The notes below the pieces were generated by a model. The model saw only the letters and a program-made list of their open reading frames with translations, was not told where the DNA came from and searched no databases. Below, one piece after another: positions 1 through 7,020 of a DNA stretch of 10,274 nucleotides. The first letter of the stretch is position 1, and each line of letters begins with the position of its first letter. Both the position numbers and the translations under genes were made by a program. This DNA comes from Enterocloster bolteae (GTDB lineage Bacteria; Bacillota_A; Clostridia; Lachnospirales; Lachnospiraceae). The stretch is from contig JAETTS010000060.1 in NCBI GenBank assembly GCA_021769025.1, positions 1 to 10,274 of the forward strand, given 5' to 3'.

Positions 1-2264
1 TTCATATCGATCCCATCGATCCGGAACGCTTCCGGATCCAGCGGTTTAGACTCCTCCTCTTCCTCTTGCGTCTGCCGGTATTTCTCCGGCACCCAGCGCA
101 GCAAAAGCTGGTTTAGCTCTCTCCTGTCAAGAGGCTTGGCAATAAAATCCTGGAAATCATGTTCCAGAAAACGTTCCCGCATGCCTTCCATGGCATTGGC
201 CGTCAATGCAATCATAACAGGATAAGTACCATTCTCACCGCAATCCCTGCGGATAATCTCCGCCGCCTCCACACCATCCATATCAGGCATCATGTGATCC
301 ATAAAGATAAGGTCATACCGCTCGGCGCGGACTCTCTCGATGGCCTCCGGCCCGCTTTCCGCCTCAGTCAGATCAAAATCATAATTTTTCAGGAAGCCTC
401 TGGCCACCTTGCGGTTAATCACATTATCATCCACAATCAGTACCTTCATGCCAGGCGCAGTGAACAGATCCGTATCCTTTTTCTCCGTCTGGGGCAGCTC
501 CTGCATCTCTGAAATAGGCTGTCTGTCTACAATCTTCTGGGGAATCGTTATGGTAACTGTAGTACCCTTCCCATAAATACTCTCCACATGGATAGTACCC
601 TTCATCAATTCCACCAGATGCTTCACAATGGCAAGTCCCAACCCCGTGCCTTCCGCGCTCCGGTTCCGCTTAGAATTAACCTGCCGGAAATCCTCGAAAA
701 TTTTCTGAAGGTCTTCCTCCCGAATTCCACAGCCTGTATCCTCCACACAGAAGGTAATCAGCTCCTCCTCCTCGCTCTTTCCCGGTTTTCCAGTAATATA
801 TACCCGAATATATCCTTTCTCCGTAAATTTTATAGCATTGCTAAGTATATTAAGCAGGATCTGCTTGATTCTTCCATCATCACCACTGTAGCGGCAGGGT
901 ATAGTCTCATCGCACTCATATTTCAGAATCAGCCCCCTCTGAGAAGCCGCCATATCCATAAGCCCTATAATCTCATCAGCCAGAACCTTTATGTAATAAT
1001 TCACAACCACCAGTTCCATTTTGCCTGCCTCCACCTTGGACAGATCCAGAATGTCATTGATGATAGTCAGAAGATTTTTCGCTGCAGACTGAACATCCTT
1101 TGCATAGCCATAGATCTCCGTATCCCCGCATTCCTCCATAATAATATCATTCAGCCCGATGATTGCATTCATGGGAGTCCGTATCTCGTGGGACATATTG
1201 GCAAGAAATTCACTTTTCGCGATGCTGGCCTTCTCCGCCTGGCGCCGCACCCGCTTAATCTCATTGATATAGGACTTTATATCAGTCATATCCAGAATCA
1301 GGATAACACAGCCCTGTATCTTCCCGTTTTCATCCACAATATGCTTGCTGTGGCTCTCATAGTGCTGCCCGTTGATAGAAAAACTCTGAGGAATATCCTT
1401 ATTCAGCATTTCCTCCTGAAATCCCTCCACTACCCGGATATTCTCTCCCAGCTTATGAGCAGGCAGACACGTAAAAATATCAGCCGCCGCCCGGTTATAG
1501 CTTACCAGCCGGTCATGATCATCCAGTGCGATGACCCCGTCGCCCATGCTCTCCAGAACCTTTTCCGCCGCCAGATAACGGAAATCATAATTACGGCGGC
1601 TCCAGATTACGATAACCACCATGGACATGGAAACCGTCAGCGTCAGAGGTGTCAAGTCAAATATATTCACGATTTTTAAGACATAGGCGATAAGCACAAG
1701 AACAGGCAGAAAAGAAATCGCCAGAATAGTCCAATACTGGCGGTTAATCTGCCGGTCCGTGCGTTCACGGATCGCGCTTACCAATGTGTATATGCAAAGA
1801 GCATAGGGAATAATAATGTGACCCACCATAAAAAACACATACAATGGACCATAGCTGAGGCTGATATAATGAAATCCTGATCCGCTGGTTATCCACTGGA
1901 CATCCCGATAAAAAAGACCATGCCAGTTAAAAATTGCCGTAGGCAGAGATAAAAAGCTGATGATAGCAAGAATCCTTAAAAGTTTTTTAGGCGGAGTAAC
2001 AGAACAATAGATATAAATAAACCAGCAATAGCACAGAGGAGTCAAAGCAGAACCTACTTTTTCCACAACCACCGCCGTCATAGCCGCCTCCACCGTAGGC
2101 GCAATCAATTCCAACAAATAACCTACATTCTGCACCAGGGAACCACACAAAATCATAATCAGAAGCTTCTGCTCCCTGGCACCATCCCCGTTAAGAAGAA
2201 GAAATAACGCAACAGCTGTCAGAGATATACCAAAAAACTCTAATGCAATAACAAAATTTACCAT
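1..2264 (-). CDS. Hybrid sensor histidine kinase with N-terminal 7TM domain (3' partial)
   Basis: This is a membrane-bound hybrid histidine kinase: it would sense a signal, autophosphorylate a histidine and pass the phosphate to its own receiver domain. The frame is open for 754 codons and leaves the window at base 1. Residues 1 to about 225 are very hydrophobic and resemble the seven-helix HisKA_7TM module. A PAS-like stretch starts near residue 230 (ESMGDGVIALDDHDRLVSYN). HisKA has FLANMSHEIRTPMNAIIG with phospho-acceptor H359. HATPase boxes follow: N box near 471, VEDTGCGI near 505, GTGLGLAI near 543. The receiver has VDDN near 609, phospho-acceptor D656 (FMDHMMPDMDG), T688 and K710. The last visible residues (DPEAFRIDGIDM) resemble the start of an Hpt domain, so a phosphorelay protein is inferred. 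The ATG at 2264 is preceded by GGAAGG with a 10-base gap. Its signal and partner regulator are unknown. Confidence 0.93.
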   Translation of the reverse strand, partial: MVNFVIALEFFGISLTAVALFLLLNGDGAREQKLLIMILCGSLVQNVGYLLELIAPTVEAAMTAVVVEKVGSALTPLCYCWFIYIYCSVTPPKKLLRILAIISFLSLPTAIFNWHGLFYRDVQWITSGSGFHYISLSYGPLYVFFMVGHIIIPYALCIYTLVSAIRERTDRQINRQYWTILAISFLPVLVLIAYVLKIVNIFDLTPLTLTVSMSMVVIVIWSRRNYDFRYLAAEKVLESMGDGVIALDDHDRLVSYNRAAADIFTCLPAHKLGENIRVVEGFQEEMLNKDIPQSFSINGQHYESHSKHIVDENGKIQGCVILILDMTDIKSYINEIKRVRRQAEKASIAKSEFLANMSHEIRTPMNAIIGLNDIIMEECGDTEIYGYAKDVQSAAKNLLTIINDILDLSKVEAGKMELVVVNYYIKVLADEIIGLMDMAASQRGLILKYECDETIPCRYSGDDGRIKQILLNILSNAIKFTEKGYIRVYITGKPGKSEEEELITFCVEDTGCGIREEDLQKIFEDFRQVNSKRNRSAEGTGLGLAIVKHLVELMKGTIHVESIYGKGTTVTITIPQKIVDRQPISEMQELPQTEKKDTDLFTAPGMKVLIVDDNVINRKVARGFLKNYDFDLTEAESGPEAIERVRAERYDLIFMDHMMPDMDGVEAAEIIRRDCGENGTYPVMIALTANAMEGMRERFLEHDFQDFIAKPLDRRELNQLLLRWVPEKYRQTQEEEEESKPLDPEAFRIDGIDM

Positions 2265-2334
2265 ACTTCTATGTCCTTCCGTTTACGGCTTAACCTGGTG
2301 TCACAACGGTTTTCCGTTTCCTTACCATAAAAAT

Positions 2335-2363
2335 ACAATATTACAACTTCAAAGTTATGTCAA
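2335..2363 (-). promoter_or_regulatory. Sigma-A type promoter of the hybrid kinase
   Basis: Read on the minus strand, a perfect -35 TTGACA (2363-2358) is followed after exactly 17 bases by TATTGT (2340-2335). This would give a leader of roughly 65 bases before the kinase ATG at 2264. The leader contains a small hairpin with a 5-bp AACGG/CCGTT stem (2305-2318). The -35 box is about 30 bases from the edge of repeat element A. Confidence 0.7.
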
Positions 2364-2394
2364 GAAATACATAATGGTCTGATATAGCCTTTTT

Positions 2395-2590
2395 GTTACT
2401 GTTCATATACCAATATCATTTAGTTTAGGTTTGGCTGTTTGAAGAATCGCGTAAGGGCCGCCTGAGGAGGAAATCCTATTGTATTCTCCTGGGCACGCTC
2501 TCGCTACGTGAAGAGCGTGCCCAGGAGAATACAATATATGTCCCTCTCACGGCGGACCTTAACGAATCGATATTTCCTATGAACAGTAAC
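2395..2590. repeat. Palindromic MITE-like element A
   Basis: This 196-base noncoding element is an imperfect palindrome along its whole length. Its ends are perfect 13-base inverted repeats, GTTACTGTTCATA at 2395-2407 and its complement at 2578-2590. The centre is a perfect stem of about 25 bp (2477-2501 with 2512-2536) around a 10-base loop, CGCTACGTGA. It is flanked by GCCTTTTT (2387-2394) and GCCTTTTC (2591-2598), a probable 8-base target duplication with one mismatch. The block at 2484-2516 is, on the opposite strand, 32/33 identical to 6805-6837 in element C. It carries no convincing gene. Terminal repeats, a flanking duplication and dispersed copies suggest a non-autonomous transposable element. 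A structured transcript is the alternative. Confidence 0.8.
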
Positions 2591-2600
2591 GCCTTTTCAG

Positions 2601-2622
2601 CACCAAATCATCACCAAATCAT
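2601..2622. repeat. Tandem 11-base duplication
   Basis: The sequence CACCAAATCAT occurs twice in direct tandem (2601-2611 and 2612-2622), just outside the right end of element A and before the -35 box of the chemoreceptor promoter. It may be a slippage product or a paired binding site. Nothing in the window decides between these. Confidence 0.6.
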
Positions 2623-2638
2623 CTTCTATCAAAAATAC

Positions 2639-2667
2639 TTGTCATTCCTCCACACCATTGATATAAT
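2639..2667 (+). promoter_or_regulatory. Sigma-A type promoter of the chemoreceptor gene
   Basis: TTGTCA (2639-2644) and a perfect TATAAT (2662-2667) are separated by 17 bases, predicting a transcript start near 2674 and a leader of about 80 bases. No clear flagellar sigma-28 promoter was seen, so this chemoreceptor looks transcribed by the housekeeping sigma factor. Confidence 0.7.
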
Positions 2668-2742
2668 TAACATATAACTGTCTCAACTTTTCATTTTTCA
2701 TTTAAAAATACCCATTGAGAGCAGAAAGAATAAAACATTTTA

Positions 2743-2748
2743 AGGGAG
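2743..2748 (+). promoter_or_regulatory. Ribosome binding site that decides the chemoreceptor start
   Basis: AGGGAG lies one base before an ATG at 2750 but seven bases before the in-frame ATG at 2756. The usual spacing favours 2756 as the start, dropping two residues (MN) from the longest frame. Confidence 0.7.
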
Positions 2749-2755
2749 TATGAAT

Positions 2756-4762
2756 ATGAACGAGAAAAAAGAAGGCTTCTCCCGGACCGGCACAGTCAGA
2801 AAAGGCTGGGGTATCACAGGAAAACTGGCATCCGCCATCGTAGTAAGCGTTGTCATTGCCGTGGCGATTCTGTTTGCTGTCGTCTATTTCCAGATGTCCC
2901 ACACATTACTTGACAAAAGCGAAGATCTGCTTAAGACCACCACAGAGCGGACGCTCCAGGAGACCAGAGCCTGGATGAACAGCACCCTTACCATGCTGGA
3001 AACCCAGAGAGACACCATCGAATACGAGGACATGGAAGTCCCCCAGATGACAGACTACATCAAGCACACTGTCAATCAGAACGACGCATACCCTGCCGGC
3101 CTGTATGTGGCACTAACCGACGGTTCCCTGTACCACGCATCCTTTGTACCCGGTCCGGACTTTGATGCCACCTCAAAAAGCTGGTATCAGGACGGCTTGA
3201 AATCAGAAGCATTTATACTGGGCGACGTATACTTCGACGAAGACAGCCAGTCCTACGTGGTAGGCGCCTCCGGTGTACTGAAAGACAAAAACGGCCAGGT
3301 CCGGGGCGTAGCAGCAGCCGACGTATACTTAAACTCCATCTCCAAGATTGTCAGCGAAGTGCAGCTTGAAGACACCGGCGGTATATTTCTGGTAGATACC
3401 CGGACCGATACTATCATCGGCCACAAAGACCCCAACATCACTGGACAGATCCTCAGCGAAATGACAGATGAGATGTACTCCTATGCCAACCAGCAGATTC
3501 GCAGCGGAGCAACCGGACTGTCACTGTACAAAAATACATATATTCAGATAGAAAACGTCCCAGGCAGCGACTGGACAGCCGTATCCTATGTATCCCGGGG
3601 CGAAGTACTGCAGGAGCTGCACCAGCTGACCGCAAGTATGCTTCTGGTTGCAGTCCTAGCCGTGCTGATTCTTATACTCCTGGTAGTCATTCAGGTACGC
3701 CGCGTCATCGGCCGTCCGGTCAAAGAACTAAGCCTGGCAGCCACCCGGATAGCCCAGGGAGAACTAGAACAGTCCATCCGCTATCAATCCCATGACGAAC
3801 TAGGCGTACTGGCAGACGATTTCAACCAGGTAACCCTCCGTCTCCGGGATTACGTAGCCTACATCAAAGAAATCTCCGAAAAACTCCGTGAGATAGCGGC
3901 AGGAAACCTGGCATTCACCTTAGAACTGGACTACACCGGTGAATTCGAAAAAATAAAAATCGCCTTAGACGAAATATCCCGGGAACTGAACCGCACCATG
4001 GGCCAGCTCCAGTCAGCCTCCAGAGACGTAGCCGCCGGTGCCCAGCAGGTATCCGACGGCGCAGTAACTCTGTCCCAGGGCTCCACCGAACAGGCGGCCG
4101 AAGTAGAAACCCTGGCCGGCCATATGAGTACCATGTCCGACAGCGTACACAATATCGCCAAAGGCGCCCAGGAAGCCAGCCGTATTTCCCAGGAAGTCAA
4201 AAACGGCCTTCTGTCCAGCAACGATAAGATGCAGAACATGACCGTTGTCATCCAGAAAATCAGTGAGAAATCCACTGAGATTCACAAAATCGTCAAAACC
4301 ATAGAAGACATTGCCTTCCAGACCAATATTCTCGCCCTCAACGCCGCCGTAGAAGCCGCCAGGGCAGGAGCCGCCGGAAAAGGCTTTGCAGTAGTTGCAG
4401 ACGAAGTACGGGCATTGGCAGGCAAATCCTCCTCAGCCGCCCAGGAAACCACCGTTCTCCTCAGTGAAACCGTAGAATCCATGGACGAAGGCGTACGGGC
4501 CGCTCAGGATACTGCAGACTCCATGCTGAAAGTAGTGGCTCACGCAGATGAAATGAGTAAGCTGATCGACGGTATTGCCAACTATACCAGACAACAAGAT
4601 GCCAACGCAGAAGAAATCACCCACGGAATCGACCAGATTTCCACTGTAGTCCAGACCAATGTGGCAACCGCCGAAGGAAGCGCTGCCGCCAGCGAAGAAC
4701 TGTCCGGCCAGGCCTCCATGCTCCGGGAACTGGTTGCCAAATTCCAGTTAAAAAATCAATAA
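2756..4762 (+). CDS. Methyl-accepting chemotaxis protein, dCache sensor, tandem HAMP
   Basis: This is a transmembrane chemoreceptor of 668 residues that would control CheA through CheW. Order of parts: a short cytoplasmic N-terminus; TM1 at about 24-45; an extracellular dCache-like domain (about 46-290) with SKSWYQDG around W143-Y144 and GVAAADVYL later; TM2 at about 294-315; a HAMP unit to about 368; a second HAMP-like unit (about 375-425, containing [20 protein letters not shown]); and the signalling coiled coil. The hairpin tip is clear ([20 protein letters not shown] and [14 protein letters not shown], about 520-555). The dCache amino-acid motif is incomplete: where R-x-W-Y is expected there is K-x-W-Y, so no ligand is assigned. 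The C-terminus (VAKFQLKNQ) has no CheR-tethering pentapeptide. It is transcribed alone, divergent from the kinase, and ends at a shared terminator. Confidence 0.95.
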   Translation: MNEKKEGFSRTGTVRKGWGITGKLASAIVVSVVIAVAILFAVVYFQMSHTLLDKSEDLLKTTTERTLQETRAWMNSTLTMLETQRDTIEYEDMEVPQMTDYIKHTVNQNDAYPAGLYVALTDGSLYHASFVPGPDFDATSKSWYQDGLKSEAFILGDVYFDEDSQSYVVGASGVLKDKNGQVRGVAAADVYLNSISKIVSEVQLEDTGGIFLVDTRTDTIIGHKDPNITGQILSEMTDEMYSYANQQIRSGATGLSLYKNTYIQIENVPGSDWTAVSYVSRGEVLQELHQLTASMLLVAVLAVLILILLVVIQVRRVIGRPVKELSLAATRIAQGELEQSIRYQSHDELGVLADDFNQVTLRLRDYVAYIKEISEKLREIAAGNLAFTLELDYTGEFEKIKIALDEISRELNRTMGQLQSASRDVAAGAQQVSDGAVTLSQGSTEQAAEVETLAGHMSTMSDSVHNIAKGAQEASRISQEVKNGLLSSNDKMQNMTVVIQKISEKSTEIHKIVKTIEDIAFQTNILALNAAVEAARAGAAGKGFAVVADEVRALAGKSSSAAQETTVLLSETVESMDEGVRAAQDTADSMLKVVAHADEMSKLIDGIANYTRQQDANAEEITHGIDQISTVVQTNVATAEGSAAASEELSGQASMLRELVAKFQLKNQ

Positions 4763-4771
4763 AGTATAATA

Positions 4772-4815
4772 AAACAGGATACCGCATACAATCAAACAAA
4801 AGCGGTATCCTGTTT
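4772..4815. terminator. Bidirectional intrinsic terminator
   Basis: A perfect 14-bp stem (AAACAGGATACCGC at 4772-4785, complement at 4802-4815) with a 16-base loop lies in the 74-base gap between the convergent chemoreceptor and GH32 genes. On the minus strand the stem is followed by a T-rich run (TTATTATACTTTATT), so it should stop GH32 transcription well. On the plus strand the run after the stem (CCCTATTAAT) is poorer, but the T residues at the stem base may still allow it to end the chemoreceptor transcript. Confidence 0.85.
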
Positions 4816-4836
4816 CCCTATTAATCTATAACTATC

Positions 4837-6153
4837 CTATACAAAAATCCTCTGCACCTTCCCCAAAATCCTGTCCCCCAGTCCATACACCACATGACTG
4901 ATGACATATTCCCCATCATTGATAAACACCTCAATCAGATTTCTATCCACAAAAATATCCAGCCTGCAGCATCCCAAACTTTCAGGCGTACTGCTCACAA
5001 GCCTGTGCCCCTCAATTTCCCGAAACACCTGGCTTCTGTCCGTCCACACATATCCATTCTCCATCCATATCCGGTATCCCCCCACATTGATTTCCTCACC
5101 CTCATCAAGCACAGCCTGAATCCTGCAAGGCCTTCCACAGTCAAACGAATCCTTCCCCTCAATCTCCTTATCAAAATATCTGTCCACCTCCGGATGCACC
5201 CTGAAACAGATATGTCCATTCTCCACTTCCACCACTCTGGGAATACACATCATCCCAATCCAGGGCTTCCCACCCTCATTCTTCACAGGCTTTGGCATCC
5301 GCATCCAGGCAATCATAACCCGCCTTCCATCCTTATCCACATTGGTCTGAGGTGCATACAAATCCATTCCATAATCCACATACTGGAATTCACCAGAAAC
5401 CTTCATAGAACAAGAATCCCCGTCAAACTCCGCCAGACAGCAGACCGCATGGTCCCGGTATCCCTTCCCAGTCTCCCCAATTCCCATAGGCGAGCCAACA
5501 AAAACATACTGCTCCCCTACCCGAAACAAATCCGGGCACTCCATTCCCGTTCCAAATCCCTCATGCCGACACTGTCCTCCATACGTCCAGTTTTCCCCGT
5601 CCCGGCTTTTAAAGAACAACACTTTCCCTTCCTTTTTCTCACAGGTACTTCCCAACGCCATATAATAGTCTTTGCCGTCATACCACACTTTAGGGTCCCT
5701 GGTATCCGCCGCATCCCCAATTTCCATATCCCTGATAACCGGAATAATCTGTCTCTTCCCCTTCCAGTTGTCAAACACAAATCCATCCTCAGACACCACC
5801 ATAGCCTGGCTGGTCTCCATCCTTCCATCCTTCGCCCTGTGGATATCCTCATCATCCGTCTCCAGATACCTTACGGCAGAATAATAAAGACACAGCTTCC
5901 CGTCCCTTTCCAGGGCACTTCCAGAAAACACACCATTTTCGTCATACCGCTTCGAAGGAAACAGCGCAATATCCAGATGCTCCCAATGAACCAGATCCTC
6001 ACTAACCCCATGCCCCCAATGCATGGTCCCCCACTCCGGAGCATAAGGAAAATACTGATAAAACAAATGATACTTCCCCTTATAATAAATAAATCCATTA
6101 GGGTCATTCAGCCAGTTTCCCGGCGCCCTCAGATGCAGCAAATCACGACACAC
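4837..6153 (-). CDS. Glycoside hydrolase family 32 beta-fructosidase (sucrase / sucrose-6-phosphate hydrolase type)
   Basis: The enzyme is predicted to hydrolyse terminal beta-fructosides such as sucrose, sucrose-6-phosphate or short fructans. All three GH32 catalytic motifs are present: WLNDPNG with nucleophile D17, RDPK with transition-state stabiliser D153, and ECPD with acid/base E205. The five-blade propeller is followed by a C-terminal beta-sandwich ending in DIFVDRNLIEVFINDGE, a typical GH32 signature. No signal peptide or membrane segment is visible, so it is probably cytoplasmic. At 438 residues it is somewhat shorter than many SacA-type enzymes, mainly through a short N-terminus. 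The start is the GTG at 6153, preceded by AAGGAG (6169-6164) with a 10-base gap. An ATG at 6162 is in another frame and stops after ten codons. No sugar transporter, fructokinase or LacI regulator lies beside it in the window, so the substrate cannot be narrowed by context. Confidence 0.95.
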   Translation of the reverse strand: MCRDLLHLRAPGNWLNDPNGFIYYKGKYHLFYQYFPYAPEWGTMHWGHGVSEDLVHWEHLDIALFPSKRYDENGVFSGSALERDGKLCLYYSAVRYLETDDEDIHRAKDGRMETSQAMVVSEDGFVFDNWKGKRQIIPVIRDMEIGDAADTRDPKVWYDGKDYYMALGSTCEKKEGKVLFFKSRDGENWTYGGQCRHEGFGTGMECPDLFRVGEQYVFVGSPMGIGETGKGYRDHAVCCLAEFDGDSCSMKVSGEFQYVDYGMDLYAPQTNVDKDGRRVMIAWMRMPKPVKNEGGKPWIGMMCIPRVVEVENGHICFRVHPEVDRYFDKEIEGKDSFDCGRPCRIQAVLDEGEEINVGGYRIWMENGYVWTDRSQVFREIEGHRLVSSTPESLGCCRLDIFVDRNLIEVFINDGEYVISHVVYGLGDRILGKVQRIFV

Positions 6154-6216
6154 GTCACCATAACTCCTTCCCTGTTCAGGTATCTATTCAGTCATTAAAT
6201 CATTCTAATTGCAGCT

Positions 6217-6245
6217 ATTATATAAAGAAAGAGGGAAATTTGCAA
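6217..6245 (-). promoter_or_regulatory. Sigma-A type promoter of the GH32 gene
   Basis: On the minus strand TTGCAA (6245-6240) is followed after 17 bases by a perfect TATAAT (6222-6217), giving a leader of about 55-60 bases before the GTG at 6153. The -35 region lies at the degenerate outer edge of repeat element B, so the element may have contributed to or displaced upstream control sequence. No convincing operator or cre site was identified. Confidence 0.7.
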
Positions 6246-6288
6246 TCAATTTATCAAGCTGATGTAATCAGACTTTTCGTGAAAGGTA

Positions 6289-6595
6289 CGCCCACCGAAA
6301 GAACCATATTGTTTTCTCCCAGGCACGCTTGCGCTTCGGTGAACACTTGGCGAGGTCTCTTCGAGCCTAGTGTGAACACATGCCCGGAGGGTAACGTGAA
6401 TGTCTCCGCTCCTCTTCGGTCGTTGCTGAACAAGTGCCACTGGTACTTAGTAACGTAATGGTACGTAAGGCATTGCCTAAGTACCAACGGTCTTCGAGTA
6501 CCCAGGAGAAAACAATATGATTCTCTCGGTGGGCTGCGTTATCTCGAAATGTCGAGCGTAAACTAAATAACATTGGTACATAAACAAGAACCACT
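6289..6595. repeat. Palindromic repeat element B (family of element A)
   Basis: Two long arms pair: 6291-6319 with 6505-6533, 27 of 29 bases complementary. They enclose about 185 bases that themselves contain hairpins, including GGTACTTAG (6442-6450) with CTAAGTACC (6477-6485) and an imperfect stem around 6460-6485 using the same right arm. The left arm continues into a block resembling the core of A (TCTCCCAGGCACGCTTGCGC versus TCTCCTGGGCACGCTC). The right outer end (up to about 6595) resembles the left end of A on the opposite strand (ACCAAT, then ATTTAGTTTA). The block 6476-6510 matches element C in inverse orientation at 30/35 bases. Short open frames inside it look like palindrome artefacts. 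The outer left boundary is degenerate and may reach to about 6240. Confidence 0.75.
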
Positions 6596-6699
6596 TACAT
6601 TTTGCCATTTGCCATAATACTCAAAGTGTGGATTCCATGTCAATGACAAGGGCTTACGCCTGCACTAAAGCGCATCAAATCCCCTAAAATTAAATGTTA
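6596..6699. other. Spacer between repeat elements B and C, no feature recognised
   Basis: This stretch has no gene and no convincing promoter with good boxes at a 16-18 base spacing. TAAAAT at 6685-6690 lacks a matching -35 box. It is probably plain spacer or eroded repeat sequence. The promoter that drives RecJ was not identified here or in the repeats downstream. Confidence 0.5.
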
Positions 6700-6883
6700 C
6701 CTACGAGAAAACGTAGCCTGGAGAGGGAATTATACTTTATTCTCCAGGGTACTTGAAGACCATCGGCACTTAGGCGCTGTCTTTTAGCGCCTTAGTACCG
6801 CTATGCTCTTCACGTAGCGCGAGCGTGCCCAGGAGAAGAGAGTATCCATCCCTCGCAGGGCGGCCCTTCCGCGCTTCCTAAAA
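6700..6883. repeat. Palindromic repeat element C, inverted relative to B
   Basis: The arms 6723-6745 and 6832-6854 pair at 18 of 23 positions. They enclose a hairpin with stem TAGGCGCT (6771-6778) and AGCGCCTT (6786-6793) around a 7-base loop. The minus strand of 6740-6774 matches B 6476-6510 at 30/35 bases. The plus strand of 6805-6837 matches the minus strand of A 2484-2516 at 32/33. It therefore combines the B-type internal hairpin with the A-type core. The right arm continues to about 6883 and is repeated in D. The left boundary is approximate. Confidence 0.75.
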
Positions 6884-6918
6884 CAAAGAACCCTTAACAA
6901 AACCGCTGTTGCCAAGTA

Positions 6919-6985
6919 GTGCGGGCAAGCTCGGGAGAAGAGGGGGCTCCATCCCTCGCAGGGCGACCCTTCCACGCTCCCTAAA
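6919..6985. repeat. Partial repeat D, extra copy of one arm of element C
   Basis: Bases 6948-6985 repeat 6845-6882 of element C with 35 of 38 identical bases, at a distance of 103. The preceding GGAGAAGAG is also shared. There is no left partner arm, so this looks like a truncated copy or a tandem duplication of the C right arm. It ends just before the leader of recJ: only about 36 bases separate it from the chosen ATG at 7021, so sequence of this family is probably part of the recJ transcript leader. Confidence 0.7.
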
Positions 6986-7006
6986 TCAAAATGTTATACA
7001 GAACAC

Positions 7007-7011
7007 AGGAA
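7007..7011 (+). promoter_or_regulatory. Ribosome binding site that decides the recJ start
   Basis: AGGAA at 7007-7011 stands nine bases before the ATG at 7021. The earlier in-frame ATG at 6991 has no such site; it sits almost at the end of repeat D and would add ten residues (MLYRTQEDKN) that do not look like the RecJ family N-terminus. Confidence 0.65.
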
Positions 7012-7020
7012 GATAAAAAC

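Noticed and set aside
588..1679. A 363-codon open frame on the plus strand opposite the histidine kinase
   Set aside because: It is antisense to the HisKA/HATPase/PAS coding region, with H/L/I-rich composition and no motif.
2279..2318. Small palindromes (CCGTTTACGG and AACGG/CCGTT) in the kinase leader as an operator
   Set aside because: The arms are only 4-5 bases long and not clearly repeated elsewhere, so chance is a sufficient explanation.
2477..2536. Simple rho-independent terminator
   Set aside because: The perfect stem is far longer than a normal terminator, lacks a T-run after either arm, and lies upstream of both flanking genes rather than downstream.
4894..6198. A 434-codon open frame on the plus strand opposite GH32
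   Set aside because: It is antisense to a gene with intact catalytic motifs. The translation is rich in H, P, I and S with no recognisable domain, as expected from a reversed coding frame.
6240..6975. Several overlapping frames of 60-80 codons inside the repeat region
   Set aside because: They occur in similar places on both strands because the DNA is palindromic. They share no plausible start signals and cross the stem and loop boundaries.
6289..6985. CRISPR array
   Set aside because: The repeats are long, inverted and unevenly spaced. There are no short regular direct repeats with unique spacers, and no cas genes.
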